Positions 34,737-45,200 of a stretch of DNA of 64,000 nt are shown here, in pieces. The notes below the pieces were generated by a model. That model ran no database searches, was not told the origin of the DNA, and saw only the letters and a list, made by a program, of their open reading frames with translations. The stretch is from Lentzea albidocapillata subsp. violacea (lineage in GTDB: Bacteria > Actinomycetota > Actinomycetes > Mycobacteriales > Pseudonocardiaceae). The number at the start of each line of letters is the position of its first letter. Position 1 is the first letter of the stretch. The stretch spans positions 21,165-85,164 of the forward strand of contig NZ_FNET01000029.1 in the NCBI RefSeq assembly GCF_900100275.1, written 5' to 3'. Position numbers and translations under genes: made by a program.

Positions 34737-35791
34737 GCACTCCGAGCATTGGGCCTGCTCCGGCCCCCGCCGAGAACCCGTTGATCCGCAAAGGCCAGGA
34801 CACCCCGAAGACCGAGGGTGCCGGGCTGTTCCACGATGTGACCGAGGCCGTGAGCGGCTTCTCCGATGGCAACTGGGCCGAGGGCCTGCTCAACCTCGCC
34901 AGCGCGGCAGGTGACATCGGCAAGATGCTGACCGATCCGCTGGCATACCTGTTCAGCGCGGGCTTCGGCTGGATGTTCGAGCACATCAGCTTCCTCAAGG
35001 AACCGCTCGACTGGCTGACTGGTGACCAGCAGACCCTCGACGGCATGGCGCAGACGTGGTCGTCGGTGTCGAGCTATCTCGACGAGATCTCCACCGACCT
35101 CAAGAACGCCGTCAACAGCGACGCCGGGCAATGGGTGGGCAGGGACTCGGCGAAGTACCGCGAGTTCGGTGCTGACCGTGCGGACACCTACGGTGCCGTC
35201 GGCACGGCGGCGCGTGGGATGTCGATCCTGATCACGATCTGCAAGACGATCCTCAAGGTGGTCCGCGACATCGTGCGCGACCTGATCACCGAGGCGATCG
35301 GCAAGCTGATCAGCATCTGCATCCGCTGGGCGCCCGCCATGGCGGCGCTGGGCGCGGGTATCGCCGGCGCCGTCGCTGAAGGTGTCCCCGTCGCGGTGCG
35401 CTACGCGCAGAAGTGCATCGAGTGGTGCCGCAAGCTCACCAGCGCGTTCGGCAAGGCGGGCGGTCTGTTCAAGAAGCTCGACGACGTCCTCGCCAACGCC
35501 AGCGTCAACCTCGCCAAGCGCGGCGACGACTTCGTGACCGTGCTGAAGCGGGGAGCGGACGCGGACATCGCGCGGGCGATGAAGGACTTCAACGTCGGCG
35601 CCATGCTCAGGGACGCGGGAGCCGGCGCGAAGAAGGTCGTCGTTGATGGCGTCACAGGCCTGCCGAAGGACATCGGCCCCGCCATGGCCGAAGAGTTTCG
35701 CAAGGAAGGTGCGAAGATCGTCGACAACCGAGGCTGGAAGGACTGGCGCGAGCTGAAAGCAGACCAGGAGAAAGAGGAGCGCGGCGGGTGA
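34733..35791 (+). CDS. WXG100-like putative type VII secretion substrate or effector
   Basis: A 352-residue protein. The N-terminal third carries helices with a WSSVSSYLDEIS...W pattern and hydrophobic segments around residues 165-225 (MSILITICKTILKVV, then an Ala/Gly-rich stretch), followed by a basic helical C-terminal region. It could be an effector with an N-terminal secretion module and an unknown C-terminal toxin domain, or a structural partner of the EspC-like protein. Neither can be decided from sequence. It overlaps the neighbouring genes by four bases on each side. Confidence 0.7.
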   Translation: MSTPSIGPAPAPAENPLIRKGQDTPKTEGAGLFHDVTEAVSGFSDGNWAEGLLNLASAAGDIGKMLTDPLAYLFSAGFGWMFEHISFLKEPLDWLTGDQQTLDGMAQTWSSVSSYLDEISTDLKNAVNSDAGQWVGRDSAKYREFGADRADTYGAVGTAARGMSILITICKTILKVVRDIVRDLITEAIGKLISICIRWAPAMAALGAGIAGAVAEGVPVAVRYAQKCIEWCRKLTSAFGKAGGLFKKLDDVLANASVNLAKRGDDFVTVLKRGADADIARAMKDFNVGAMLRDAGAGAKKVVVDGVTGLPKDIGPAMAEEFRKEGAKIVDNRGWKDWRELKADQEKEERGG

Positions 35792-36276
35792 ACGCCGTTC
35801 GGCGCGTCCTCGTCGCCTTGATCGTTCCGCTGCTGGGCTACCTGCTCGGCGCCACGATCTTCAACCACTTCTGGAACCAGGTCGAACCAGGCGACCTGGC
35901 GAAAGCCGATCTGGTGGCCACGGCGAAGTCCTGCGAACGCCGCGGCCCGGTGGCATTGCGGGGCTTCGGCTTCTACTACGAGTGCCGGGCCGAGGTCCGG
36001 GTCAGGACCAGCGGAGAGACGTACACGTCGACCGTGACGGGGTGGCTCACGCCCGAGGACATCGGCGAGCAGTACGCCGTCCACACCGTGCGGCACGGTA
36101 GGCCGTTGCAGCCGGACGTGCGGTCGCAGGGTCAGGCTTTCCTGGGTTGGTTGTGCACCTTCGCCTTCGCGATCGCGTTCCTCTTCCTGAACGTCTGGAT
36201 CGCACGTCACGTGTGGCCCGATGCTCCTCGACGCAAGCGCCGCATGCCGATCAGATACGAGCCGCCTCAGCCGTGA
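35788..36276 (+). CDS. DUF6346-like membrane protein
   Basis: A 162-residue protein with one transmembrane helix at residues about 8-27 (LVALIVPLLGYLLGATIF) and another near 115-135 (FLGWLCTFAFAIAFLFLNVW), with an extracytoplasmic loop holding two cysteines (SCERRG, YYECRAE) that may form a disulfide. The layout matches the DUF6346 membrane proteins that close such four-gene cassettes in Pseudonocardiales. GTG start overlapping the previous stop. It could be an immunity or anchoring partner of the upstream protein; this is inference. Confidence 0.72.
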   Translation: MNAVRRVLVALIVPLLGYLLGATIFNHFWNQVEPGDLAKADLVATAKSCERRGPVALRGFGFYYECRAEVRVRTSGETYTSTVTGWLTPEDIGEQYAVHTVRHGRPLQPDVRSQGQAFLGWLCTFAFAIAFLFLNVWIARHVWPDAPRRKRRMPIRYEPPQP

Positions 36277-36468
36277 GCAGTCACGTCGGGTCGATGCGGA
36301 CGGCAGCGCTAAGCGTTTGTCAGGTGACCGAAGCAAAGCCGCGAGACCGTTTCTCGTCACTCAGGCGGCTGCTGCTCGCCGACCAGCTGGCTCCGAGTTT
36401 GCTCGTCCACAGGACCCCACGAACTGAGTAGCTGCCAGGGTGACCGATCTGCGTGCGGAGCTGGACAC

Positions 36469-36819
36469 TCAGTGGCCGTTTCCGGTGTTGTCCTCGGCGA
36501 GAGGTGTCGCGCGAAAGCTCGAATCGTCACCCATGTGGAAGAACAGGTGTCCGGAAAGTGTGCCATCCAGGGCCAGAGCGGCCCAGCCTCGCCCGCTTAC
36601 CTGATCGCCCTCGTCATCCCCATCCCAGCTGAACTCGACGAACGGTTGGCCGTCACGTTCCGCCCACCGGCAGTCCATCTGCCCGGTTACGGCTATGAAG
36701 CCGAAACGGCCTGTTCCGTCATTGGTGAACTCGATGAATCCAGGTCTCACGAGGTCGATGGCTTCCTGATCCCACATCTCCATCTCAACGATCCGCCACC
36801 GCTCGACTGGCCTCTTCAC
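36469..36819 (-). CDS. hypothetical protein
   Basis: A 116-residue soluble protein read from the GTG at 36817-36819, which has a strong AGGAGGAG site upstream. The sequence is beta-rich and acidic: IEFTNDGTGRFGFIAVTGQM, CRWAERDGQPFVEFSWDGDD, and GRGWAALALDGTLSGHLFFH. It looks like a small, widespread actinobacterial family of unknown function. It stands alone, downstream of a regulator remnant. Confidence 0.7.
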   Translation of the reverse strand: MKRPVERWRIVEMEMWDQEAIDLVRPGFIEFTNDGTGRFGFIAVTGQMDCRWAERDGQPFVEFSWDGDDEGDQVSGRGWAALALDGTLSGHLFFHMGDDSSFRATPLAEDNTGNGH

Positions 36820-36849
36820 GAGCTCCTCCTGTTCTTGAGTGGCTGTCGG

Positions 36850-37060
36850 GATGACTTGTGCTCGACAACGTTGCAACGTGCTGGCTCTTCCAGCGTGTGC
36901 AGCACGTACCCGCCCGAGCGCCGCCCGTAGTCGGGAGAGGTAGCTGTCGGCCGACACCATGCGGTTCACGTCGAGTAGCAGTGCGGCGAGCATGGTGCGC
37001 ACCCGTGCGTGCCTGAGCAGGACCGGCTGACCGGCCACTGTCACGCCTACCTCCCGAGCA
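36850..37060 (-). pseudogene. remnant of an AfsR/SARP-type regulator
   Basis: A 70-residue stretch reads VTVAGQPVLLRHARVRTMLA, LLLDVNRMVSAD, then directly SYLSRLRAALGR. In SARP regulators the first part is the winged-helix domain and SYLSRLRAAL follows only after a further 20-25 residues, so an internal deletion is visible. The rest of the regulator is missing. Upstream bases to 37440 hold no other gene. Confidence 0.55.
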
Positions 37061-37453
37061 GCTGAAATCGCGCTCTCACGATGTTGTGCCTCCCCCGCCG
37101 ATGTGCCTACAGACTCATGCCAGGTCCGTGCAAGGTCCGTGCAAGGTCTGGTGGGCACTGTCTCCCCTCGGAGCTGTGGACGTCTGAGGGGGACGCCCAG
37201 TGGGCCTGGGGGATGAGATGCACAGAGAAAGCAGATGTGTCGTTGCCGCGAGCCGTTGGCTGGTGGCCGTTCGCGGACGACCCGTCGTCGTTGCCATCGC
37301 CGGCGCGGGACCGCGAGGTGCCCTGGAAGTAAACCGGCGACGGCGTCTCGGCAATCGATCAGCGCGGGCAGTCCAGCGGTGCGGAGCCACTCGACTGCGG
37401 GGCGCCTCGCCCAAGATCTCGGACTGGCCGATTGTGGACTACTGGGGGACACG

Positions 37454-40400
37454 ATGAAGAGACCGATGCTGCGGGCGGCCGTTCAGGTCGTGCTCGCCTT
37501 GCTGCTCGCGACACTGGTCCCACCGTTGGCGGCCGCGGAGGTCCGGAGCCCGGCCGCGGCGGCGCAGCGCTCACCTGACGAGCTGCTCGGCCAGGGGTGG
37601 CAGGGATCTCGTGACCGGATGTGGACGACCACCGGTGACGCGACCGGGTTTCACGTCCTCGTCGCCGAGGCCAGTACCGGTTACGCCTGGCGCACCGCCG
37701 CCACGCTGACCAGGCCGGGCGTCGAAGCCGACCAGTGGATCGGCAACGCGTGTGCGACCGTGTCCGGGCGGAACCTCGTCGTTGTGTACGCGCCGCGGTC
37801 CTTCACCAACAAGGCGGACCTCTTCGACCGGGGTGGCTTCACCTCGGTCGTCGACCTCATTACGGGCCGGACGCGGCACCTCGCCGTGCGGACCTCGCTC
37901 GCCTACTTCAACCCCGGTTGTGGTCATGGTGAGTCCGCTGTGCTGACCCAGGGAGGGGATGAGGACCTGGGCAAAACCGGGCTGATCACGGTCGACGCCG
38001 CGACCGGCGCACTGACCAAGCGCATCGAGGTGCCCGGCCAGCTCACCTCGGCGGTGCCGACGAGCGAGGGGATCGTCGGCGCTGACCGCGACGCCGTCGT
38101 CCGGGTGGCGCGCGATGGGGTGCGAACCGTGCTCGCGGACAGCGCCGGTGTGCCGTTCGGGCTCATGACGGACCACGCGGGCGGTCTGGTGTTCATGGAC
38201 CGGACCTCAGACGAGGTGCGGGTGCGCCGAGCTGCGGCGGTCGGCAAACCGGGGACGAAACCCGCCGTCGCGATGCTCGCCAGGGGCAAGTCCGGCGAGC
38301 TCGGCGTCACGGCCACTGCGGACCGCAAGGTCGTCATCACCGGCACGGCGGTGGAGACGAAGCAGCTGCCGCAGTCAGTGGTGAAATCGGATGTGCCGGT
38401 GCACGCCCAGCCGTCCACCACGGGCGAGGCCGTGGTGACCGCCGTGGCACCGGCCCGCACAGCGGATCCCCGGCTGCGGGCGGTCGATCCGGCCGAGCCA
38501 CAGCCCGTGCGGATCGAGGGCAAGAGCGTCAAGACCGGCAAGGCGCTGACGTTCGACGTCATCCCGGAGAGTTCGGCAGGTCCGGAAGCTGCCGCACCCG
38601 CCACTGCCGGCGAGATGTCGGCCCAGGACCGTCCCGACGACGCCGGCCGGTACTGCGCGGTGCCTCGCAACGACCCGAAAACCCAGGTGTACCAGCCGAA
38701 GCCCAAGCAGGTGGAGTGGGCCGCGAACATGGCGGTCAAGGGACACCTGACCGTGCAGCGACCGGCGAACTGGCGGAGCAACGGCCTCGGCGCCTACACG
38801 CCGCAGGGCATGTTCCCGCCGATCCCGTTGAAGAACACCACGAACGGCCAGGTTCCCGCGCAGATCCTGCTCGGCATCCTCGGCCAGGAGTCCAACCTGT
38901 GGCAGGCGACGAGGCTCGCCTATCCCGGTGAGACCGGCAACCCGTTGGTCGGCAACTACTACGGCACCGACATCTACAACAAGCTGCCCAACGGCGCGCC
39001 GGACACCTCGGACGACTGGGACATCCGGTGGAACAAGGCGGACTGCGGCTACGGGGTCTCGCAGATGACCGACGGCATGCGCCTCGCGGGCCACGAGAAG
39101 CCCGGCGAGACGTCGTTGCCGTGGCACCAGCAGAAGGCGATCGCGACCGACTACACGGCGAACCTGGCCGCCGGACTGCAGGTGCTGCAAAAGAAGTGGA
39201 ACGAGTTGCAGGACGCGGGCATCAAGGTCAACAACAACGATCCGGCCCGGATCGAGAACTGGTTTCTCGCGACGTGGGCGTACAACTCCGGCTACCACAG
39301 GCCGGGCGAGCCGAACTCGGCAGGCGCACACGGGCTTGGCTGGCTGAACAACCCGGCGAACCCGAAGTACAACCCGTGGCGGGAGAACTTCGGCAAGTAC
39401 CCGACCGACTTCGCCAAGCCGCAGGGCTGGCCGTACCCGGAGAAGGTGCTCGGCTTCGCGTCGTTCCCGCCCTCCGGGTTCGAGGCGCCCGGTGTCGAGG
39501 CGCCGTTCTTCCGGGCCGCATGGTGGAACTCCGACGACGCCCGTACGGCGGCACGGCCGAAGACGAACACGTTCTGCAACAGCAACGCCAACGACTGCTG
39601 GTTCGGCAACAACTCGCACGTACCGGACTACCCGGGCGATCCCGGCACCGGCGCCGGCAACGTCGTCGGCGAACCCGCCGGGCCGTGTGCGCACAAGAAC
39701 GGCCCGTACTACGACCTGAAGTGCTGGTGGCACGATTCGGTGACGTGGAAGGAGAACTGCGCGCGAGACTGCGGCAACGAGTTCATCCGCTACGACTACC
39801 CGCAGTACGCCGCGGAGCCCGATAACGGCACCAGCTTCCCGCCGAACTGCACCACCGCAGGGCTGCCCTCCGGGGCGCTGGTCATCGACGACGTCGGCGG
39901 CGACGTACCCGCGGTGCGCGGACCGTGCGCACGTCCGGCGAACGCGGGGTCGTTCGATCTCGGCTTCGGCTCGGACTCCGCACGGATCGACCTGCACCAG
40001 CTCGGCGGCGGGTTCGGTGCGCACTTCTGGTTCTCCCACACCAACAAGACCGACACGCCGCTGGCCACCCGGCTGAACGTCACCGGCACGTGGACGCTCG
40101 ACCGGGCCGTCAACGGCTGGGCCCGGGTGCTCGTGCACATCCCGGACCACGCGGCGCACACCCGGCAGGCGCGGTACGAGATCGACCTCGGCAACGGCGG
40201 AAAGCGGTTCCGCACGGTGCCGACGCGGGTGCTCGCGCACAAGTGGGTGTCGCTGGGTTCCTTCCCGTTCGCGGGCACGCCGAAGGTGCGGTTGAGCAAC
40301 CAGACCGCGGACGGGGCCGGCGTGGAGGACGTGGCCTGGGACGCGATCGCGGTGGTGCCGTTGCCCGGAAAGCCCCAGCACATCATCGCGTCGCTCGGTG

Positions 40401-41338
40401 ACTCCTATGCCTCCGGCGAGGGTGCCTCGGCGCCGCACGGCGTGGACTACTACCGGGAAACCGACGTCGACGGCAAGGGTGGCGAGTGGCGATCGGCCTG
40501 CCACCGCTCCACGAAGTCGTGGTCGCGCACGATGACGCTCGCCGGCTCCGCGACACCAGTCGGCGTGCGGGCGGACAACCTCGATCCGGCGGTGGACCAC
40601 CGCATGGTGGCGTGCTCCGGCGCGCGCACCAAGAACCTGTTGTCCGCCGACGGACCCACTGACGCCTGGGGCCAGAAGGGCGAGTCGTCCTACCACGAAG
40701 TCGCGCAGCTGGACTCCGGCTGGGTGGACGCGGACACCACGCTGGTGACGCTGTCCGTCGGTGGCAACGACGCGCGGTTCGTGGACGTGCTCAAGCACTG
40801 CATGTACGGCTCGGGCGCGCAGGATTGCCAGCACACCACGATGGGCAATGATCCGGAGCCGCTGGGCACATACCAGCCCAAGGTGATCGCGGACCAGGTG
40901 CGCCGGTCGGTCGAGACCGTGCTGGAGCAGATCAGGCAGAAGGCGTCCAGCGCGAAGATCGTGCTCACCGGCTATCCGTTGCTGTTCTCCAAGACCGACG
41001 TTTGCATCGTCGGCATCGGCAACGAGGAGTCGCTCTGGCTCAACGACATGGGCCGAAAGCTGAACGAGCAGTTGGAGGCCGCGGTGCGCAATTCGGTGGG
41101 CCGCGGCGTCAACGTGAAGTTCAGCAATCCGCAGCAGGACTTCACGGGCAAGGGGGTGTGCGGCCAGCCGGAGAACATCCACGGCATCGTCACCGACCTC
41201 ACGCCCGGCGACAACCCGGCGTTCGAGTACTGGCCGGGCAAGGGAATCGTGTCCGCGCAGGGGATGCACCCCAAGATCGAAGGCGCGGCGCTCTACGCGC
41301 AGATCGTCACCCGCACACTGCGCGAGTTCGGTATCTGA
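37454..41338 (+). CDS. giant secreted protein: SLT-like, golvesin-like and SGNH hydrolase domains
   Basis: A 1294-residue exported protein. Residues 1-28 form a signal peptide ending PPLAAA. Residues about 40-420 are a beta-rich region. Next comes a lysozyme/SLT-like region: GILGQESNLWQ near 478 (candidate catalytic Glu), GYGVSQMTDGM near 531 and TWAYNSGYH near 609. A golvesin-like beta-sandwich follows (about 829-964), then an SGNH/GDSL hydrolase with GDSYASGEG (about 981), SVGGNDARF (about 1103) and GMHPKIEG (about 1270). It may attack peptidoglycan or an esterified wall polymer. GGGGGAC precedes the ATG. It starts a cluster with two small secreted proteins and a paralogue. Confidence 0.85.
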   Translation: MKRPMLRAAVQVVLALLLATLVPPLAAAEVRSPAAAAQRSPDELLGQGWQGSRDRMWTTTGDATGFHVLVAEASTGYAWRTAATLTRPGVEADQWIGNACATVSGRNLVVVYAPRSFTNKADLFDRGGFTSVVDLITGRTRHLAVRTSLAYFNPGCGHGESAVLTQGGDEDLGKTGLITVDAATGALTKRIEVPGQLTSAVPTSEGIVGADRDAVVRVARDGVRTVLADSAGVPFGLMTDHAGGLVFMDRTSDEVRVRRAAAVGKPGTKPAVAMLARGKSGELGVTATADRKVVITGTAVETKQLPQSVVKSDVPVHAQPSTTGEAVVTAVAPARTADPRLRAVDPAEPQPVRIEGKSVKTGKALTFDVIPESSAGPEAAAPATAGEMSAQDRPDDAGRYCAVPRNDPKTQVYQPKPKQVEWAANMAVKGHLTVQRPANWRSNGLGAYTPQGMFPPIPLKNTTNGQVPAQILLGILGQESNLWQATRLAYPGETGNPLVGNYYGTDIYNKLPNGAPDTSDDWDIRWNKADCGYGVSQMTDGMRLAGHEKPGETSLPWHQQKAIATDYTANLAAGLQVLQKKWNELQDAGIKVNNNDPARIENWFLATWAYNSGYHRPGEPNSAGAHGLGWLNNPANPKYNPWRENFGKYPTDFAKPQGWPYPEKVLGFASFPPSGFEAPGVEAPFFRAAWWNSDDARTAARPKTNTFCNSNANDCWFGNNSHVPDYPGDPGTGAGNVVGEPAGPCAHKNGPYYDLKCWWHDSVTWKENCARDCGNEFIRYDYPQYAAEPDNGTSFPPNCTTAGLPSGALVIDDVGGDVPAVRGPCARPANAGSFDLGFGSDSARIDLHQLGGGFGAHFWFSHTNKTDTPLATRLNVTGTWTLDRAVNGWARVLVHIPDHAAHTRQARYEIDLGNGGKRFRTVPTRVLAHKWVSLGSFPFAGTPKVRLSNQTADGAGVEDVAWDAIAVVPLPGKPQHIIASLGDSYASGEGASAPHGVDYYRETDVDGKGGEWRSACHRSTKSWSRTMTLAGSATPVGVRADNLDPAVDHRMVACSGARTKNLLSADGPTDAWGQKGESSYHEVAQLDSGWVDADTTLVTLSVGGNDARFVDVLKHCMYGSGAQDCQHTTMGNDPEPLGTYQPKVIADQVRRSVETVLEQIRQKASSAKIVLTGYPLLFSKTDVCIVGIGNEESLWLNDMGRKLNEQLEAAVRNSVGRGVNVKFSNPQQDFTGKGVCGQPENIHGIVTDLTPGDNPAFEYWPGKGIVSAQGMHPKIEGAALYAQIVTRTLREFGI

Positions 41339-41349
41339 CTGGAGGAAAA

Positions 41350-41724
41350 GTGTTGTCCATCAAGAAGTTCGGCGCCGTTGTCGCGGCGACCGCGATGTCC
41401 GTCGGCCTGCTCACCGTGCCCGCGAGCGCCGAAGCGAGCAAGGCGTGCCGCAACATCGGCAACGGTGACCTCTGCGTCGAGGTGGTCAAGTTCTACTCGA
41501 TCGCCAAAGTGAGCTACCGCAAGACCGCGGGTGCGCCGTACACCGGCGAGCTCGTGCTGTGGGACCGCTTCGGCTGGCAGCGGGCGAACAGCACGGCCAC
41601 CTGGTATGTGGGTTCCTACTACTCGCAGGAGTTCCACACCGACTTCATGCACACCTGCATCACCGCGGGCATCCACGAGCCACCCGCCGGCGACAACATC
41701 TGGGGCGGCAAGCTCTGCTTCTGA
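41350..41724 (+). CDS. small secreted protein
   Basis: A 124-residue exported protein: signal peptide LSIKKFGAVVAATAMSVGLL...ASA, then about 95 residues with four cysteines (ACRNIG, DLCVEV, HTCITA, KLCF) likely forming two disulfides. The GTG at 41350 follows GGAGGAAAA closely; the TTG at 41353 is an alternative. It lies 11 bases after the SGNH-protein gene, so they are co-transcribed. No family recognised. Confidence 0.75.
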   Translation: MLSIKKFGAVVAATAMSVGLLTVPASAEASKACRNIGNGDLCVEVVKFYSIAKVSYRKTAGAPYTGELVLWDRFGWQRANSTATWYVGSYYSQEFHTDFMHTCITAGIHEPPAGDNIWGGKLCF

Positions 41725-41753
41725 TCGACCGATCGACTGGGGAGAGGCAAAAC

Positions 41754-42188
41754 ATGAGAACAAGACTGAGGTTCGTCGCCGCAGCGGCACTGATCATCAC
41801 CGGCCTCACGGCCGTCCCGGCGCAGGCGGAGACGTCAACGTTCTTCCACAACCAGAAGACCGGGTTGTACATGGACGACAACTTCCAGGACGGCCTGCGC
41901 GCGTTTCCCTTCAACGGTGGTGTCTATCAGAAATGGGACCCCAGGGGGTGGGCCGACAACACCTGGCAGCTGAAGAACCGCGCCACCGGCCGTTGCATCG
42001 ACGACAGCATCGAGTACGGACTGCGCGCCTACCCGTGCAACAAGTCGAAGTACCAGAGCTGGTACTGGCGAATCTGGGGTGACGGAACCTACGAGTTCAA
42101 GAACCAGCAGACCGGTCGCTGCATCGACAACTTCGGGGGGCTGACGGCCCTCCGGTGTACCGCGTCCGAGACGCAGAGCTGGTTATGA
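41754..42188 (+). CDS. secreted ricin-B-like (beta-trefoil) lectin protein
   Basis: A 144-residue exported protein: signal peptide up to VPAQA, then repeats of about 40 residues with conserved pattern (NQKTGLYMDD, KNRATGRCIDD, KNQQTGRCIDN, each followed by a YQKW or SQSW type motif). This is the trefoil pattern of ricin-type lectins, which bind carbohydrate. GGGAGAGG lies upstream of the ATG. It sits between the two giant secreted proteins and resembles the C-terminal region of the second one, pointing to domain exchange. Confidence 0.78.
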   Translation: MRTRLRFVAAAALIITGLTAVPAQAETSTFFHNQKTGLYMDDNFQDGLRAFPFNGGVYQKWDPRGWADNTWQLKNRATGRCIDDSIEYGLRAYPCNKSKYQSWYWRIWGDGTYEFKNQQTGRCIDNFGGLTALRCTASETQSWL

Positions 42189-42219
42189 CACGGCACGAAC
42201 GAAGAGGGGACAACGAGCA

Positions 42220-45200
42220 GTGAGAAGAAACTGGGGGAGGACAGCGCTGTGTGCGCTGTCCGCGCTGGTGCTGGTGCCCACGCCGGTCGCTCAGGCCGAA
42301 CCGGTGGCGACGGCAACGAAGGAGTCGTCGAGCGTCACGCCCGCCGAACGGGACGAACTGCTCGGCAAGGGATGGCAGGCCTCTGGCGACCGGTTGTGGA
42401 CCACGACGGGTGACTCGGATGGTCTGCGGCTGCTGGTGGCCGAGGCGAAGACCGGTTACGCATGGCGCACCGCCGCGACCTTGAGCCAGCCAGGTGTGGA
42501 GACCGACCGGTGGATCGGCAACGCGTGCGTCACCGGTTCCGGTCAACGGGCGGTCGTCGTCTATGCGCCGAGGACGTTCACGAACTCCGAAGAGTTGGCC
42601 ACGCGCGGTGGTTTCACCGCAGTGGTCGACCTCAACAGCGGTGCGGTGACGAAGCTGCCGATCCGCACGTCGCTCGCGTACTTCAACCCGGGCTGCGGCA
42701 CCGCGGAGACCGTGGCGCTGACCCAGGAGGGGGACATCGACCTCGGCAGGACCGGGGTCACGGTGCTCGACGCGGCCTCCGGCAAGCTGGGCAAGCGCAC
42801 CGAACTGGCCACGCAGGTCACCTCGGCGACGCCGGTCGACGGCGGCTTTGTCGTCGCCGACGCCATCGGCGTGCTCCGGGTCGGTAGCGACGGTGCGAAG
42901 CGTCGGATCGTGCAGGAGACCGGCGGTGTGCCGCGTGAGCTGCGTGCCGACGCAGACGGTGGTGTCGTCTACATCGATCGCGACGGAGCCAACGACCGCG
43001 TGCAGCGCATCGCGGCTGCGGCGACCACCGCCCAGAAGCCGTCCACGCTCGCGACCGCGCCATCAGGGCAGGTGGCGCTGGCACGAGGCGTGCGCGGCAA
43101 GGTCTTCATCACCGGCACGCCGTCCAAAGTGGAATCGTTGCCGGGTGCGGTCAGCCGACTCGACGTGCCGGCCCACGCCGAGGTGTCGACCACCGGCGAG
43201 GCGGCCGTGACCGACGTCAAGACGGCGCTGCCCTCGTTGTTCGAGCGGAAGAAGGCCTCCGACCCGATCCGGATCGAGAGCAAGAGCCTGCGCAGCGGGA
43301 AAAAGCTCGGCTTCGTCGTCGATCCTGCCGCCGCGCTGACGCCGCGGTGGGACGAGACCGTCGACCCGAACCGCGTGTGCTCGGTGCCGCGCAACGATCC
43401 ACACCTGCAGGTCTACCAACCGAAGCCCAAGCAGGTGGAGTGGGCCGCCAACATGGCGATCAGCGGCCACCTCGATATCTCCCGGCCACGAAACTGGAAC
43501 AACAACGGCCTCGACGCCTACCGCCCGCAGGACACGTCGATGTTTCCCCGGGTCGGTCTCACCGGCGGCGGTCAGGTGCCCGCGCAGGTCCTGCTCGGTG
43601 TGCTCGGCCAGGAGTCGAACCTGTGGCAGGCAGACCGGCGCAAGCTGCCAGGTGAGTTCGGCAACCCGTTGATCGGCAACTACTACGGCACCGCCATCTA
43701 CAACGCCGATCCCGCCGATGACTGGATCATCCGCTGGGACAAGGCGGACTGCGGCTACGGCGTCACGCAGATGACCGACGGCATGCGGCTGCCGGGCAAA
43801 CCCAAGCCGGACAAGCCGAACGACGAGCCGATGACGTTCCACCGGCAGCGCGCGATCGGTACCGACTACGCGGCGAACGTGGCGGCCGGTCTGCGCCTGC
43901 TGGAGATCAAATGGAACGAGATGCAGGCCAGCGGCATGCGTATCAACAACAACAATCCGGCACGTATCGAGAACTGGTTCTTCGCGGTGTGGGCGTACAA
44001 CTCCGGCCTCCACCCGCGGGGTGAGGCCGGTGCGAACGGCGCGTGGGGCGTGGGATGGCTGAACAACCCGGCGAACCCTCGTTACCCGTCGATCCGCCAG
44101 CGGTTCGGCAAGGATCCGAAGGACTACGCGAAGCCGCAGCAGTGGCCCTATCCGGAGAAGGTGCTCGGCTTTGCCGCCAACCCGCCCAGCGGGTACGAGG
44201 CGCCCGGCGTCGAAGTCCCGTTCTTCCGCGCGGCCTGGTGGGGCGGCGCGAACCCGACGGCCAACCGGGACGCGTCGGTGCCCCCGCTGAACCAGTTCTG
44301 CACCACGTCCAACGACTGCCGCTGGGGCCAGCAGATCAAACCGACCGCGCCCGAGGTCGCCGACGAGCCGGCTGGCCCTTGCGCCCACACGAACGCGGCC
44401 GGGCAGACAGACCTCAAGTGCTGGGTGCACGAGTCCTCCTCGTGGCGGCTCGACTGCGACAAGGACTGCGGTCACGAGTTCATCCGCTACGACTGGGACG
44501 TACCGGAGTACCGGGCTGAGCCGGCCAACGGCACGAGCTATCCGCCCAGGTGCACCAACGTCGGGCTGGAAGACGACGCGGGCATCGCCGACGACGTGAC
44601 GACAGCGACCAAACCGGTGAGCAACCCATCGTGCCCGATCAAGGCGAACATGGCGGGGGCGAGCTTCTCGCTCGACTTCGGGGGAAAGAACGGCAACGAC
44701 GCTTCCGGGCGCATCGACCTGCACCAGACAGGCGGCGGCTACGGCGCGCACTTCTGGTACGGCCACACCAGGTCGGACAACGCCGAGGGGCGTGCGCTCG
44801 CGATCAACGCCACCTGGAAGTTCGGCAGGATCGACGGACTCGCGACGGTGAAGGCGCACATCCCCGACCATCTCGCGAACGCGGTCGTGGACTACTACGT
44901 CGACACCGCGGCCGGACCGAAGAAGGTGACGATCGACCAAGGCGCGGGCACCGGCTTCAACCGCTGGGTCACGCTGGGCACGTTCCACTTCTTCAACGAG
45001 CCGACGGTCCGGCTCGGCACCATCCGGGAGGGCGCCGACGGCACGAAAAAGGTCGCGTTCGACGCGGTCGCCATCGAGCCGTTCCGCGGCCTGCATCTTG
45101 CCGGCAGCAGAATCCCGGTGCAGATCGCGCAGAACAACAACAACTTCTGCATGGTGTTGAAGGACAACAACCCCAACAACGGAGCCGTGGTCGAGGCACG

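Noticed and set aside
38375..41269. A 964-codon open frame antisense to the first giant secreted protein
   Set aside because: Long antisense frames are expected in GC-rich coding DNA; its translation has no domain, and the sense strand has a signal peptide and catalytic motifs.
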